NCBI GenBank assembly: GCA_964615935.1
Contig: CAZTTG010000006.1
Span: 1-64,000 of the forward strand
Source of the DNA: CAZTTG01 sp964615935
GTDB lineage: Bacteria; Planctomycetota; UBA1135; GCA-002686595
Length of the DNA: 64,000 nucleotides
Reading direction: 5' to 3'
The stretch's first letter is position 1. Each line of letters opens with the position of its first letter. A model generated the notes under the pieces. It did not search any database. It had not been told where the DNA came from and saw nothing but the letters and a program-made list of their open reading frames with translations. The position numbers were made by a program, and so were the translations under genes. Below are positions 7,526 to 15,587 of the stretch, one piece after another.

Positions 7526-8929
7526 CTACCACCCGGATCCGAAGGGATCGTCGGGGAGCCGGATGCGGCCCCTCCCCTCCACGCCGGGCTCGCGCGCGTG
7601 CAGGTGCAGGAGCAACATGCCGATGCCGGCGGCCCCCTGCATGTAGCCGCTCTGGGCCTGCAGCAGCTCGGGGCGCACGCGGTGCTCGGCCTGCACCCAG
7701 CGGCGGCCGAGCTGCCTCTCGCCGTTCCGTGTCGAGGAGAGCTCCACCAGCTCCCCGCGCCGGATCAGGTCATGGCCCAGCCGGCGGGCGAACTCCAGGT
7801 GAGGGGCCCCGTCGGAGCGGCCGGAGAGGTCCAGGAGCAGCTCGGCCACGCCGGCGGTGCCGCAGCACTGGCCGACGTTGTTCCAGAAGCCGGGGGTCCG
7901 GACCTCGGGGATCCCGCTGACGCGGATGGACTCGGCCCCGCGCAGGGCCCAGGCGTTCCACTCGCCCTTGCCGGAGACCTTCGCGAGCTGGTGGAACAGC
8001 CGCGCGGTGCCGGTCGGCCCGTGGCACCAGCCCAGGTAGTAGAGGTCCTCGCCGCCGGGCGTGTGGTGGTGGATGCGGCAGCCCGGGTCCCCCGGGTCGC
8101 GAATCGCGAGCAGGTGGCGCGCGCCGGCCAAGGCGGCTTCCAGGAAGGCCGGCTCGTCGGTCTCCTCGTACAGCCGCGCGAGGAAGAAGGCGATCCCGGC
8201 GGTGCCGTGCGAGAAGTTGGGCATGCGCCGGGGGAAGTCCGGGTCCATGGGCCAGTCGAGGCCACCCTTGGCGGGCTCGCCAAGGGCAATCAGGTGTCTG
8301 CCCGCGCGCGCCGCCAGCTCGAGGTCCTGGGGGCGGTCCATCCACTTGGCGGTCCAGAGCAGGAACAGGCCGGTGCCCGCCGCGCCCGAGATGACGTCGT
8401 TGACCTGGCTCCAGCTCGCCCCGTGCTCGCTGGCGATGGCGTCCTCGTGGATGCGCTCGAGGCAGCGCAGGCACCCCTCGCGGAATCTCGGGGACCCGGT
8501 TCCCTGGTAGACGTGCTCCAGGACGAAGCCCGCTCCCGCCAGGCCGCGGTAGAGGCCGTGCCCGTCGGGCCAGTCGTCGCGCTGGACCTCGACCAGCAGG
8601 GGTCCCGCTCCCAGCGCAGCACTCTCCAGCCACCACTGTTCGCCGGTGGCGAGGAAGAGCTCAAGGTGGAACAGGATCACCCCTGGCGTTCCTGAATACA
8701 GGCTGCGGTCGAAGGACGGCGTCTCTCCCGATTCGCCGGTCGTATCCCCGGGTCTTCTGGATCCGGGCACCGCGTCCCAGACCAGGCCGGCCGGGTGCGA
8801 GCGTTCGCAGCTCTGGATCCACCGGGCCGCCTGGAGTGCGCCCTCGATCCAGGGGCTCGGTGACTGGGGCTCCGTCTCCTGCGCCGAGGCGCAGGAGAAG
8901 AGGATCAGGCTGAGGGCGAGGCTCTTCAC
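7526..8929 (-). CDS. Exported LanC-like (lanthionine synthetase C-family) protein, probable lipoprotein
   Basis: 467 residues from the GTG at 8929, chosen because GGGAGG lies 5 bases upstream and the protein then opens with a signal sequence (VKSLALSLILFSC) whose Cys13 fits a lipobox; an ATG 27 bases farther upstream is the alternative. The rest is an (alpha/alpha)6-barrel with repeated glycine motifs typical of LanC: GVILFHLEL, GLAGAGFVL, SGAAGTGLFLL, HGTAGIAFFLA, then WCHGPTG (Cys302), QCCGTAG (Cys355, Cys356) and MQGAAGIGMLLL. The zinc ligands would therefore be Cys/Cys/Cys, as in ProcM-type CCG cyclases, rather than Cys/Cys/His. No precursor peptide, LanB/LanM dehydratase or transporter is nearby. 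Its job outside the cytoplasm is unknown. Confidence 0.75.
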   Translation of the reverse strand: MKSLALSLILFSCASAQETEPQSPSPWIEGALQAARWIQSCERSHPAGLVWDAVPGSRRPGDTTGESGETPSFDRSLYSGTPGVILFHLELFLATGEQWWLESAALGAGPLLVEVQRDDWPDGHGLYRGLAGAGFVLEHVYQGTGSPRFREGCLRCLERIHEDAIASEHGASWSQVNDVISGAAGTGLFLLWTAKWMDRPQDLELAARAGRHLIALGEPAKGGLDWPMDPDFPRRMPNFSHGTAGIAFFLARLYEETDEPAFLEAALAGARHLLAIRDPGDPGCRIHHHTPGGEDLYYLGWCHGPTGTARLFHQLAKVSGKGEWNAWALRGAESIRVSGIPEVRTPGFWNNVGQCCGTAGVAELLLDLSGRSDGAPHLEFARRLGHDLIRRGELVELSSTRNGERQLGRRWVQAEHRVRPELLQAQSGYMQGAAGIGMLLLHLHAREPGVEGRGRIRLPDDPFGSGW

Positions 8930-8960
8930 GAACGCCTCCCGCGGTGGTCGCCGCATCGAC

Positions 8961-9311
8961 TCAGGGGTAGCTGGCCTCCACGGTCGTATGGATGCCTCCC
9001 CGGACCCGGAAGTCGCCCTCGACGGTCATGCGCCTCGGCTTCAGGAGGGCCACCAGGTCGTCGAGGATCAGGTTGGTGACGTCCTCGTGGAACTGGCCCT
9101 CGTCGCGGAAGGACCACAGGTAGAGCTTGAGGCTCTTCAGCTCGACGCACCACTCGTCGGGCGCGTAGCGGATGCGGATGGTGGCGAAGTCGGGCTGGCC
9201 GGTGTTCGGGCAGAGGCAGGTGAACTCCGGGCACTCCATCCGGATCTCGTACTCCCGCTCCTGCTTGGGATTGCGGAAGCACTCCAGGTCCTTGGACGGT
9301 CTTCGGGTCAT
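8961..9311 (-). CDS. queF: NADPH-dependent 7-cyano-7-deazaguanine reductase (preQ0 reductase)
   Basis: 116 residues, a compact type I (unimodular) QueF. It carries the catalytic cysteine in FTCLCPNTGQPD (Cys34) with the partner Asp41, the NADPH-binding ELKSLKLYLWSFRDEG stretch (57-72) and the substrate-binding FHE (Glu76). QueF reduces the nitrile of preQ0 to the amine preQ1 for queuosine in tRNA. No other queuosine gene (queC, queD, queE, tgt, queA) is nearby, and no preQ1 riboswitch aptamer was recognised upstream. The ATG at 9311 gives an intact T-fold domain; GAGGGAGTC lies just upstream. Confidence 0.93.
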   Translation of the reverse strand: MTRRPSKDLECFRNPKQEREYEIRMECPEFTCLCPNTGQPDFATIRIRYAPDEWCVELKSLKLYLWSFRDEGQFHEDVTNLILDDLVALLKPRRMTVEGDFRVRGGIHTTVEASYP

Positions 9312-9480
9312 GACGACTCCCTCGCGTCGTGGGGGGCCGGGAGGCTACCAAGTCCGGCGACCGGGGGCCGCAAGAAGGCCGAGAAGGCCGCAACCGCGGT
9401 GAGGGGGGGGACGTCCCCTTGGGTGGAGGGGCCCGGTGGATAGCGGCGCGCTGCGCTCCGGCAGCGGTGCCGCGGCCTCC

Positions 9481-11736
9481 TCAGCGGCCCTCCATGCCCC
9501 CCGACTCCTCCACCGTGCCGCGACGCCCCACCCGCCGGCCGCGCGCCTCGGCCACGGTCGAGCCCCCGATGCGGTACTCCAGCGACCAGGCGATCGGTCC
9601 GCCGCCGCGCCGGACCGCGTCGGCCACTCGCCTCGCCGCCCCGGGCGCCAGCAGGCGGTCCTCCTCGACCCGGAGGGGAATCTCGTGGAGCTCGAGGGTG
9701 GGCAGGTCCAGCAGGGAGAGCAACCAGTCGCCCCGCCCGCCGCTGCTCTCTACCACCCAGCCGCCGGGCGGATCGAAGGCCCAGTCGCCCCCCGAGGCGC
9801 GGGGCTCCACGCCCCCCCCCAGGCCGGGGAGCCGGTCCAGGAGCTCGGCCTCGACGATCCGACTCCAGCCCTCGGCCGGCCAGACGCGCTGGATCCGCTC
9901 GCCGAGCAGCCAGGCCAGGGATCGCGAGAGGTCGAACACCGCCGTGGGCTCGGCGCCGGCCGCGATCCAGGCGCCGGCGAGGCTTCCGTCCGGCCAGATC
10001 GGCGAGCGCGCGCGCCAGGCGAGCCGGGGCGGGCGGGTGGGATCGCTGCCCTCGGCGGCCCGGACCCGCAGGGCGCTCGCGACCGGCGCCTCCGCGTCCA
10101 GGGCGGGCGAGCGGCCCTCCCTCCGCCAGGAGCGCGTGCCGGTGGTCGCCTCCGGAGGCGGTACGCGCACCATCCGACGGACGCCCGCGCCCGTCGCGGC
10201 GCCGCCCGGGCCCCCCGCGTCGAGGGGGCTCAGGACGACCAGCCCCCGCTGGCGCAGCTCCTCGAACTCCCGCTCGCGCACCAGGACCCGGAAGCCGGCG
10301 CGCGTGAGGGCTCGAACCTGCGGCGAGCTGCCCGGCGCCTCGCCCAGGATGCGCGGGTGCACCAGCCAGGGCAGGGCGGCGCCGAGGCCGTCCACCCCGC
10401 GCCGGACCGTCGGCGGATCGATGACCAGGATGCAGGCATCGTCCCCGTGCACGGCGCGAGCGCTGCGCAGCTCGGAGCGCAGCCGGTCCACCTCGCCCGC
10501 GGCCTGGGCCCACGGCAGCGCGTTGGCGTGGCCGAGGATCGAGAAGCCCAGGGCCAGCACGAGCGGGATCAGGTTGCGGCGCAGTCCGGGCAGGGCGGTG
10601 GCTCCCACCGCCATGCCGCCGGCGGCGACGGCCGAGCCCGCGAACAAGGCCCGGGCGCCCGACAGATCGGTGGGCTGGACGCGCAGGGTGGGGTCCGGCA
10701 GCTCCGCGAGGAGCAGGAGGAAGGCCCAGCCGAACAGCACCCACCCCCAGAGCTTGGGGGCCGAGCGCGCCGACACCAGGGCCGGCTGCAGGGCCGCAAG
10801 GACGCACAGCCCGGCGATCGCGTACCCGAGGACGCCGATCCCGGAGGCGTTGACCGGCAGGATGAGCATGCCCAGCCTCTCCAGCCCGATCGCCACGACG
10901 CGCAGGGCGCCGGAGAGGTCCTCCAGCGCCGCCAGGTCGGCGAGGGCGCCGGGCGGTCGCACTCCGCCGAGCGGCCAGCTCCGCACCATGGTGTCGACGA
11001 CGGCGCAGGCCGAGAACACCAGGGCGGTGTTGATCGCCGTGCGCACCCGGGTGCGCACGGGCCGGTACCGCCGGGCGGAGACGTACTCCGAGCCGGCCAG
11101 GATCAGCGGCAGGACCAGGGCCAGCCCGCTCGACAGGCCGGCCAGGATCGTCAGGACCCCCGCCAGGGCGATCAGCCCGTAGCGCCGCTCCTGGCGGCCG
11201 AGCAGGAAGGCGGCCCCGGCGTGGGTCCCCAGGGCGGCGGCCAGGAGATCCCCTCGGGCGGCGACGCTCGCGACCGTGGCCGCGTTCATGGGGTGCAGGG
11301 CGAAGAGCAGGAACGCGGTCCAGCCGGCCGCGGCCCCCTGGTCGCTCCCGGTCCAGGGGCGCAGGAGGCGGCGGACGAAGCGGCCCAGGCCCCAGGCGGC
11401 GATCAGGAGCAGGGCCAGGTTCTCGAGCCTCAGGAGGCGGGCTCCGGCCGGCGACCAGGGCTGCCCGCCCTCGGCCCCCAGGCTCGACGCCAGCCAGGCG
11501 CTGAGCACCACCGAGGCCCCCGCCAGGGGGTGGCCGTCGGTCCCCTCCACCTCGAGGAGCCGCTCGATGCGGTTCAGGGCCCCGGGCCCGCCCTCGGGCC
11601 CGATCACCTCGGCCGCGGTGGCCAGGCAGGCGAAGTCGTCGCGCAGGAATCCCGCCGAGAGGAGCGGGACGGTGGCGTAGACCACCAGGAGCAGCAGGGC
11701 GAGGACGCCCCCCGTGCGGCGCAGCCAGCCGGGCAT
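9481..11736 (-). CDS. TMTC-like GT-C membrane glycosyltransferase
   Basis: 751 residues. About 11-12 hydrophobic segments run to residue 420, followed by a long soluble Pro/Arg-rich C-terminal region. The first extracytoplasmic loop has FLRDDFACL with the paired acidic residues Asp33-Asp34 typical of GT-C enzymes. The segment ALHPMNAATVASVAARGDLLAAALG (written here in part) matches the TMTC/DUF1736 type, where HP and the GR/RGD..... helix recur. The soluble region has no clear TPR repeats, unlike most TMTC proteins. Likely an O-glycosyl or O-mannosyl transferase acting at the outer membrane face; acceptor unknown. It is divergent from the GT-C gene at 11883. Confidence 0.6.
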   Translation of the reverse strand: MPGWLRRTGGVLALLLLVVYATVPLLSAGFLRDDFACLATAAEVIGPEGGPGALNRIERLLEVEGTDGHPLAGASVVLSAWLASSLGAEGGQPWSPAGARLLRLENLALLLIAAWGLGRFVRRLLRPWTGSDQGAAAGWTAFLLFALHPMNAATVASVAARGDLLAAALGTHAGAAFLLGRQERRYGLIALAGVLTILAGLSSGLALVLPLILAGSEYVSARRYRPVRTRVRTAINTALVFSACAVVDTMVRSWPLGGVRPPGALADLAALEDLSGALRVVAIGLERLGMLILPVNASGIGVLGYAIAGLCVLAALQPALVSARSAPKLWGWVLFGWAFLLLLAELPDPTLRVQPTDLSGARALFAGSAVAAGGMAVGATALPGLRRNLIPLVLALGFSILGHANALPWAQAAGEVDRLRSELRSARAVHGDDACILVIDPPTVRRGVDGLGAALPWLVHPRILGEAPGSSPQVRALTRAGFRVLVREREFEELRQRGLVVLSPLDAGGPGGAATGAGVRRMVRVPPPEATTGTRSWRREGRSPALDAEAPVASALRVRAAEGSDPTRPPRLAWRARSPIWPDGSLAGAWIAAGAEPTAVFDLSRSLAWLLGERIQRVWPAEGWSRIVEAELLDRLPGLGGGVEPRASGGDWAFDPPGGWVVESSGGRGDWLLSLLDLPTLELHEIPLRVEEDRLLAPGAARRVADAVRRGGGPIAWSLEYRIGGSTVAEARGRRVGRRGTVEESGGMEGR

Positions 11737-11763
11737 GGCGGGATTCTAGTGTCCCGGGTCGCG

Positions 11764-11777
11764 GTGTGCGCGCACAC
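11764..11777. promoter_or_regulatory. Perfect 14-bp palindrome in divergent intergenic region
   Basis: GTGTGCGCGCACAC is a perfect dyad located 28 bases upstream of one glycosyltransferase (start 11736, minus) and 106 bases upstream of the other (start 11883, plus). A shared operator is possible. In GC-rich DNA such palindromes also occur by chance, so the call rests on position only. Confidence 0.3.
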
Positions 11778-11882
11778 GTCTCCCCCTCTGGAGCGTAGGG
11801 GAGTCCGGGTCCGCCGCGCGGGCGGGCTCCCCCCCCGGGTTGTGGCCGCCGGACGGACCGCCTACCCTCCCCCCGGAACGCC

Positions 11883-13496
11883 GTGAACCGCCCCCAGATC
11901 GAACCGCGCCCCAGCGCGCTCCTGCCCTTCCTCGTCGGCCTCGCGCCCTTCGCCTACCTGGTGTGGCGCTTCCGCTTCCTGACCGACGACTGCTACATCT
12001 CCTTCCGCTACGCGCGCAACCTCGCCGCCGGCCACGGCCTGACCTTCAACATCGCCGACGCCGCCGCGCCCGTGGAGGGGTACAGCAACTTCCTGTGGGT
12101 GCTCGTCATGGCCGGCTTCGAGCGCCTGGGGGTCCCCGCCCCGTCCGTCGTTCACTGGATCACCATCGCCAGCGGAGTGCTGCTGCTCGCCTGGGTCAGC
12201 GCCTTCCTGGTCCGCCGGGTGTGCGCCACGCGCAGCGGCGCGGTGGCCGGCGCCCTCTTCTTCGGCACCTTCCCCCCGCTGGCCCTGTGGTCCACCGGCG
12301 GCCTGGCCACCATGCCCCTGGCCCTGGCCGTCTTCGGCGCCTTCCACGCGCTGCTGGCCGACCCCGAGCGACCCCGCGGCCTGCGGGCCGGCGTCTGGGC
12401 GGGAGCCGCCGCGCTCCTGCGTGCCGACGGGGCCTTCTGGGTGGGGCTGGTGCTCCTGGCCGCGGCCGTGCGCTGGCTGCTGCTCCGCCGGCCGGGCCTG
12501 CTGCGGGCGATCCTCACCTGCGCGGGCGTCCTGGCCCTGGTGCTGGCCGCGCACCTCGCCTTCCGCCAGCTCACCTACGGCGAGTGGCTGCCGAACACCG
12601 CGCGCGCCAAGGTCTCGGTCTCCGAGCTCTCGCCGGAGCTGGTCGAGGACTTCTACCGGCGCGGCACGAACTACGTCGTCTCCTTCTTCCTGACGTTCAC
12701 CTCGGGCCTCCTGGCCCTGCTCCTGGCCCTGCGCCTCCTGGCGCGGCCGGCCGGGGGCGCGGCGCTCTCCAGCGCCATCGTCCTCCTCGGCACCCTGTGG
12801 TACGCGCGGCACGTGGGCGGCGACTTCATGACCATGGGCCGCTTCCTGGTGCCGGCCCTGGTGTTCCTGGCGGTGCTCTTCGCGGCCGCGGTGGACCGCT
12901 TCGCGGCGGCCTCGAGGAGGGGTCGCGCGCTCGCCGCGGGGCTGATCGCGGCGGCCTGCGTCCTGTCACTCCTGCCGGCCTTCGACCGGCACCCGGTCCC
13001 CTACGAGCTGCGCTACCGCTTCCACTTCCGCTGGAACAAGACCGACGGGATGCTCTCCGAGCGCGGGAAGTGGGCCGAGATGAAGGCCAACGCCGAGCGG
13101 TGGGTGGTGCTGGGCAAGGCCCTGCAAGGCCACACCCGGCCGGGCGAGAGCCTGGCCTACGGCGCGATCGGAGCGGTCGGCTACTACTCGGACGTCTACC
13201 TCTACGACACCTACGGCCTGACCAACCGCGACGTGCTCGAGGCTCCCCTCCGCATCAAGCGCCTCAAGTCGCCGGGCCACGACCGCACGGTGGACGTGAG
13301 CTTCTTCGCCAACCGCGACCTGACCTACGCGGGGGCCAGCACCACGCCCGCCGACGATCCCTGGTCGGTGCTGCCACCCCGGTTCCCGCGGCCTCCGGAG
13401 GAGCACCCGGTCTTCGTCTACGAGCTGCTCCCCCTCGACGAGGCCGAGGGCTTCCCGCCGAACCTGGCCCTGCTGCTCCTGCGACCGCGCCGCTGA
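11883..13496 (+). CDS. GT-C glycosyltransferase of the arabinofuranosyltransferase/LPS glycosyltransferase type
   Basis: 537 residues with roughly ten membrane helices and a C-terminal soluble part from about residue 375. The first loop has the diagnostic FLTDDCYISFRYARNLAAGHG (acidic pair Asp35-Asp36) and VEGYSNFLW (64-72), a pattern seen in bacterial membrane glycosyltransferases related to AftB/AftC and in many planctomycete homologues. Such enzymes use polyprenyl-phosphate sugars. Later motifs include AYGAIGAVGYYSD and YDTYGLTNRDV, typical of the C-terminal domain of this group. The GTG at 11883 gives a short cytoplasmic N-terminus before the first helix. It ends facing the M28 peptidase gene, with a shared hairpin over both stop codons. 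Confidence 0.7.
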   Translation: MNRPQIEPRPSALLPFLVGLAPFAYLVWRFRFLTDDCYISFRYARNLAAGHGLTFNIADAAAPVEGYSNFLWVLVMAGFERLGVPAPSVVHWITIASGVLLLAWVSAFLVRRVCATRSGAVAGALFFGTFPPLALWSTGGLATMPLALAVFGAFHALLADPERPRGLRAGVWAGAAALLRADGAFWVGLVLLAAAVRWLLLRRPGLLRAILTCAGVLALVLAAHLAFRQLTYGEWLPNTARAKVSVSELSPELVEDFYRRGTNYVVSFFLTFTSGLLALLLALRLLARPAGGAALSSAIVLLGTLWYARHVGGDFMTMGRFLVPALVFLAVLFAAAVDRFAAASRRGRALAAGLIAAACVLSLLPAFDRHPVPYELRYRFHFRWNKTDGMLSERGKWAEMKANAERWVVLGKALQGHTRPGESLAYGAIGAVGYYSDVYLYDTYGLTNRDVLEAPLRIKRLKSPGHDRTVDVSFFANRDLTYAGASTTPADDPWSVLPPRFPRPPEEHPVFVYELLPLDEAEGFPPNLALLLLRPRR

Positions 13497-13508
13497 GCCC
13501 CGCTCAGC
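13492..13508. terminator. Short hairpin spanning two convergent stop codons
   Basis: GCTGAGC (13492-13498) and GCTCAGC (13502-13508) form a perfect 7-bp stem with a 3-base loop. The stem contains the TGA of the glycosyltransferase (13494-13496) and the TGA of the M28 peptidase (13504-13506, minus strand). No T-run follows, so termination is uncertain. Confidence 0.35.
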
Positions 13509-15432
13509 CCTCCTCGCGACCCTTGAGGGTCATGGTGAGGATCTTCTCCGCGCCGTCGCGGAGCAGTCCCACCTCGACCTTGTCGCCGGGCTCGTGGCCG
13601 GAGAGCATCTCGAGCCAGTCCGAGACGCGCTCGATGGGCTTGCCGTTCCAGCTCATCATGCGGTCCCCGGCCTGGATCCCCGCCTCGGCCGCGGAGGTGC
13701 CGTCGAAGACCCGGGAGATCAGCACCCCCGCCTCCGAGTCCCCGCCGCTGGGCATGATCCCCACCCGGATCCGCGCCCCGCCCCCGGAGGGAGCCCCCGC
13801 GACCGGCCCGCCGGAGGGCCGGCTCCGCGGGGGGGACCCGACGAACTCGAAGGGCCCGGGGTGGGTGATGGCGGTCATCGCGATCCGCCGGAAGAGGTGG
13901 ATGGTGTGGACCGCGTCCACGCGGTTGATCTTGCTGCTCACGTCCTTGGGCGTGTGGTAGTCGCCGTGGAGCCGGGCGATGATGGCGAAGAGGATCGGGA
14001 TCTTCTTGCCCACGAAGGCGACGTGGTCGCTGCCTCCGCCCGACCAGCGCCCCTCCACGATGGTCAGGGGGGATTCCTCGAAGAGGGGCTGGAGCCACTC
14101 CTTCATACCCGCCGCGGTATCGATCCCCGACACGCTCAGCCGCTTCTCCTCGATGCGGCCGATCATGTCGAAGTTGATCATCAGGGCGTGCTGCTCCAGC
14201 GGAACGATGGGCTCCTTGACGTAGTGCCGCGAGCCGTGGAGGCCCGACTCCTCGGCGCTGAAGCCCATGATCAGCAGGGAGCGCGCCGCCGCGTCCTCGG
14301 GCAGCTCCCGGTAGTCGGCCTGGAGCTTCTCCGCCAGCATGAGCAGGGCGGCGCTCCCCGAGGCGTTGTCGTCCGCGCCCGGGTGGAGCTGGCCGGAGCC
14401 CGAGCGCGAGCCGAAGGCGCCCATGCCGAGGTGATCCAGGTGAGCGCCGATGATGACCAGCTCGTCGGCCAGCTCGCCGCGACCGGGGATCAGCCCGCCC
14501 ACGTTCTCGGCGATCAGCGGCTTGCGCTCCACCTCGACCCTCAGGCTCATCTCGATGCCCAGATCGGTCACGCCGATCCCCTCGTCGGCCATCCGGCGCA
14601 GCTCGAGCAGCGACTTGCCCAGGCCGGCGGCCTCGATCAGGCGCTCCCCGGCCTCGATGGACATCAGGAAGGCGGGGCCGCCGATCTGGGAGCGGCCGCC
14701 GCTGTCAAAGGACGACAGCTCGTGGATGCGGGGATCCTCGGCGCCCGGGGTGTTGACGATGATCACCGCCGCGGCGTCGCGCCGGGCCGCCTCCCGCACC
14801 TTGCGCGCGAAGCCGGCGCGCCCGGTCCAGGGCGCGCGCGTCGACCACAGGCTCTTGCCCGCCTCGTCCATGGGCTCGAAGCGGAACATGAGCGCGATCT
14901 TGCCGCTGAGGTCGTCGTCATCCCCGTAGTTGGTGTACTCCTCGCGCCGGTTCACGCAGGAGTAGCCCACGAAGACCACCGGCCCCGAGACCTCCCCGGG
15001 CTTGCCCACGGAGAGCGCGTTGTAGTCGGTCCCCTCGCGCAGCTTCAGATCCCCACCGAGCAGGCGCAGGTCCTGGGCGGTGAGCGTGGCGGTGCTGGAG
15101 AGCTCGAAGGGCTGCCGGAAGCTCGTCCCGGGCGCGACGCCCTCCGCGTCGCTTCCCTCCTCCCGGGGGCCGAAGGCCGGCTGGAGACCGGCCTCGCGGA
15201 ACCAGTGCTCCATGTACTCCTTGGCGATCTCCATCCCCCGCGTGCCCGGCAGCCGACCCTCCATGAAGGGGTTGGCCAGGGTGACCACGTGATCGTTGTA
15301 GACGCGCACGTCCTCGGAGAGCTCCTGGAGGATGCTGGCGATCGGGGCGTCGGGCGATTCCGGGTCCTGAGCGGACACCGGGAGGAGGATCAGCGCCAGC
15401 GCGCCGCCCAGGACACCCTTGCTCAACGTCAT
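13504..15432 (-). CDS. Secreted M28-family zinc peptidase with PA and PDZ domains
   Basis: 642 residues. A signal peptide (about 1-21, cleavage after PVSA) is followed by an N-terminal region, a PA-like insert domain (about 135-260), an M28 catalytic domain (about 305-520) and a C-terminal PDZ domain (about 545-640). All metal ligands expected for a co-catalytic two-zinc aminopeptidase are visible: His331 (GAHLDHLG), Asp354 (GADDNASG), Glu394-Glu395 (SAEESG), Asp422 (NFDMIGR) and His493 (GDYHTPKD). It probably trims peptides outside the cytoplasm. The PDZ ligand-binding loop reads VRVGIMP with a downstream AGIQAGDRMMSWNG. Upstream GAGG supports the ATG at 15432. Confidence 0.9.
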   Translation of the reverse strand: MTLSKGVLGGALALILLPVSAQDPESPDAPIASILQELSEDVRVYNDHVVTLANPFMEGRLPGTRGMEIAKEYMEHWFREAGLQPAFGPREEGSDAEGVAPGTSFRQPFELSSTATLTAQDLRLLGGDLKLREGTDYNALSVGKPGEVSGPVVFVGYSCVNRREEYTNYGDDDDLSGKIALMFRFEPMDEAGKSLWSTRAPWTGRAGFARKVREAARRDAAAVIIVNTPGAEDPRIHELSSFDSGGRSQIGGPAFLMSIEAGERLIEAAGLGKSLLELRRMADEGIGVTDLGIEMSLRVEVERKPLIAENVGGLIPGRGELADELVIIGAHLDHLGMGAFGSRSGSGQLHPGADDNASGSAALLMLAEKLQADYRELPEDAAARSLLIMGFSAEESGLHGSRHYVKEPIVPLEQHALMINFDMIGRIEEKRLSVSGIDTAAGMKEWLQPLFEESPLTIVEGRWSGGGSDHVAFVGKKIPILFAIIARLHGDYHTPKDVSSKINRVDAVHTIHLFRRIAMTAITHPGPFEFVGSPPRSRPSGGPVAGAPSGGGARIRVGIMPSGGDSEAGVLISRVFDGTSAAEAGIQAGDRMMSWNGKPIERVSDWLEMLSGHEPGDKVEVGLLRDGAEKILTMTLKGREEG

Positions 15433-15587
15433 GACTGCTACCTCGGGATCGCGATCTCGTCTGCGGGAGCGGGAATCGAACCGTGGCGCGGGACCCTCGT
15501 CAGACTACACTTTGGGCCCTCCGCCGTGTCCTATCGAATCGGTGGACCGGGGGGAGTCCTGAACCGCGCAATGTAAGAATTGGTGCG

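Noticed and set aside
9312..9480. preQ1 riboswitch before queF
   Set aside because: The spacer has a GGGGACGTCCCC dyad at 9407-9418 but no compact aptamer with an A-rich tail, and QueF makes preQ1 rather than importing it.
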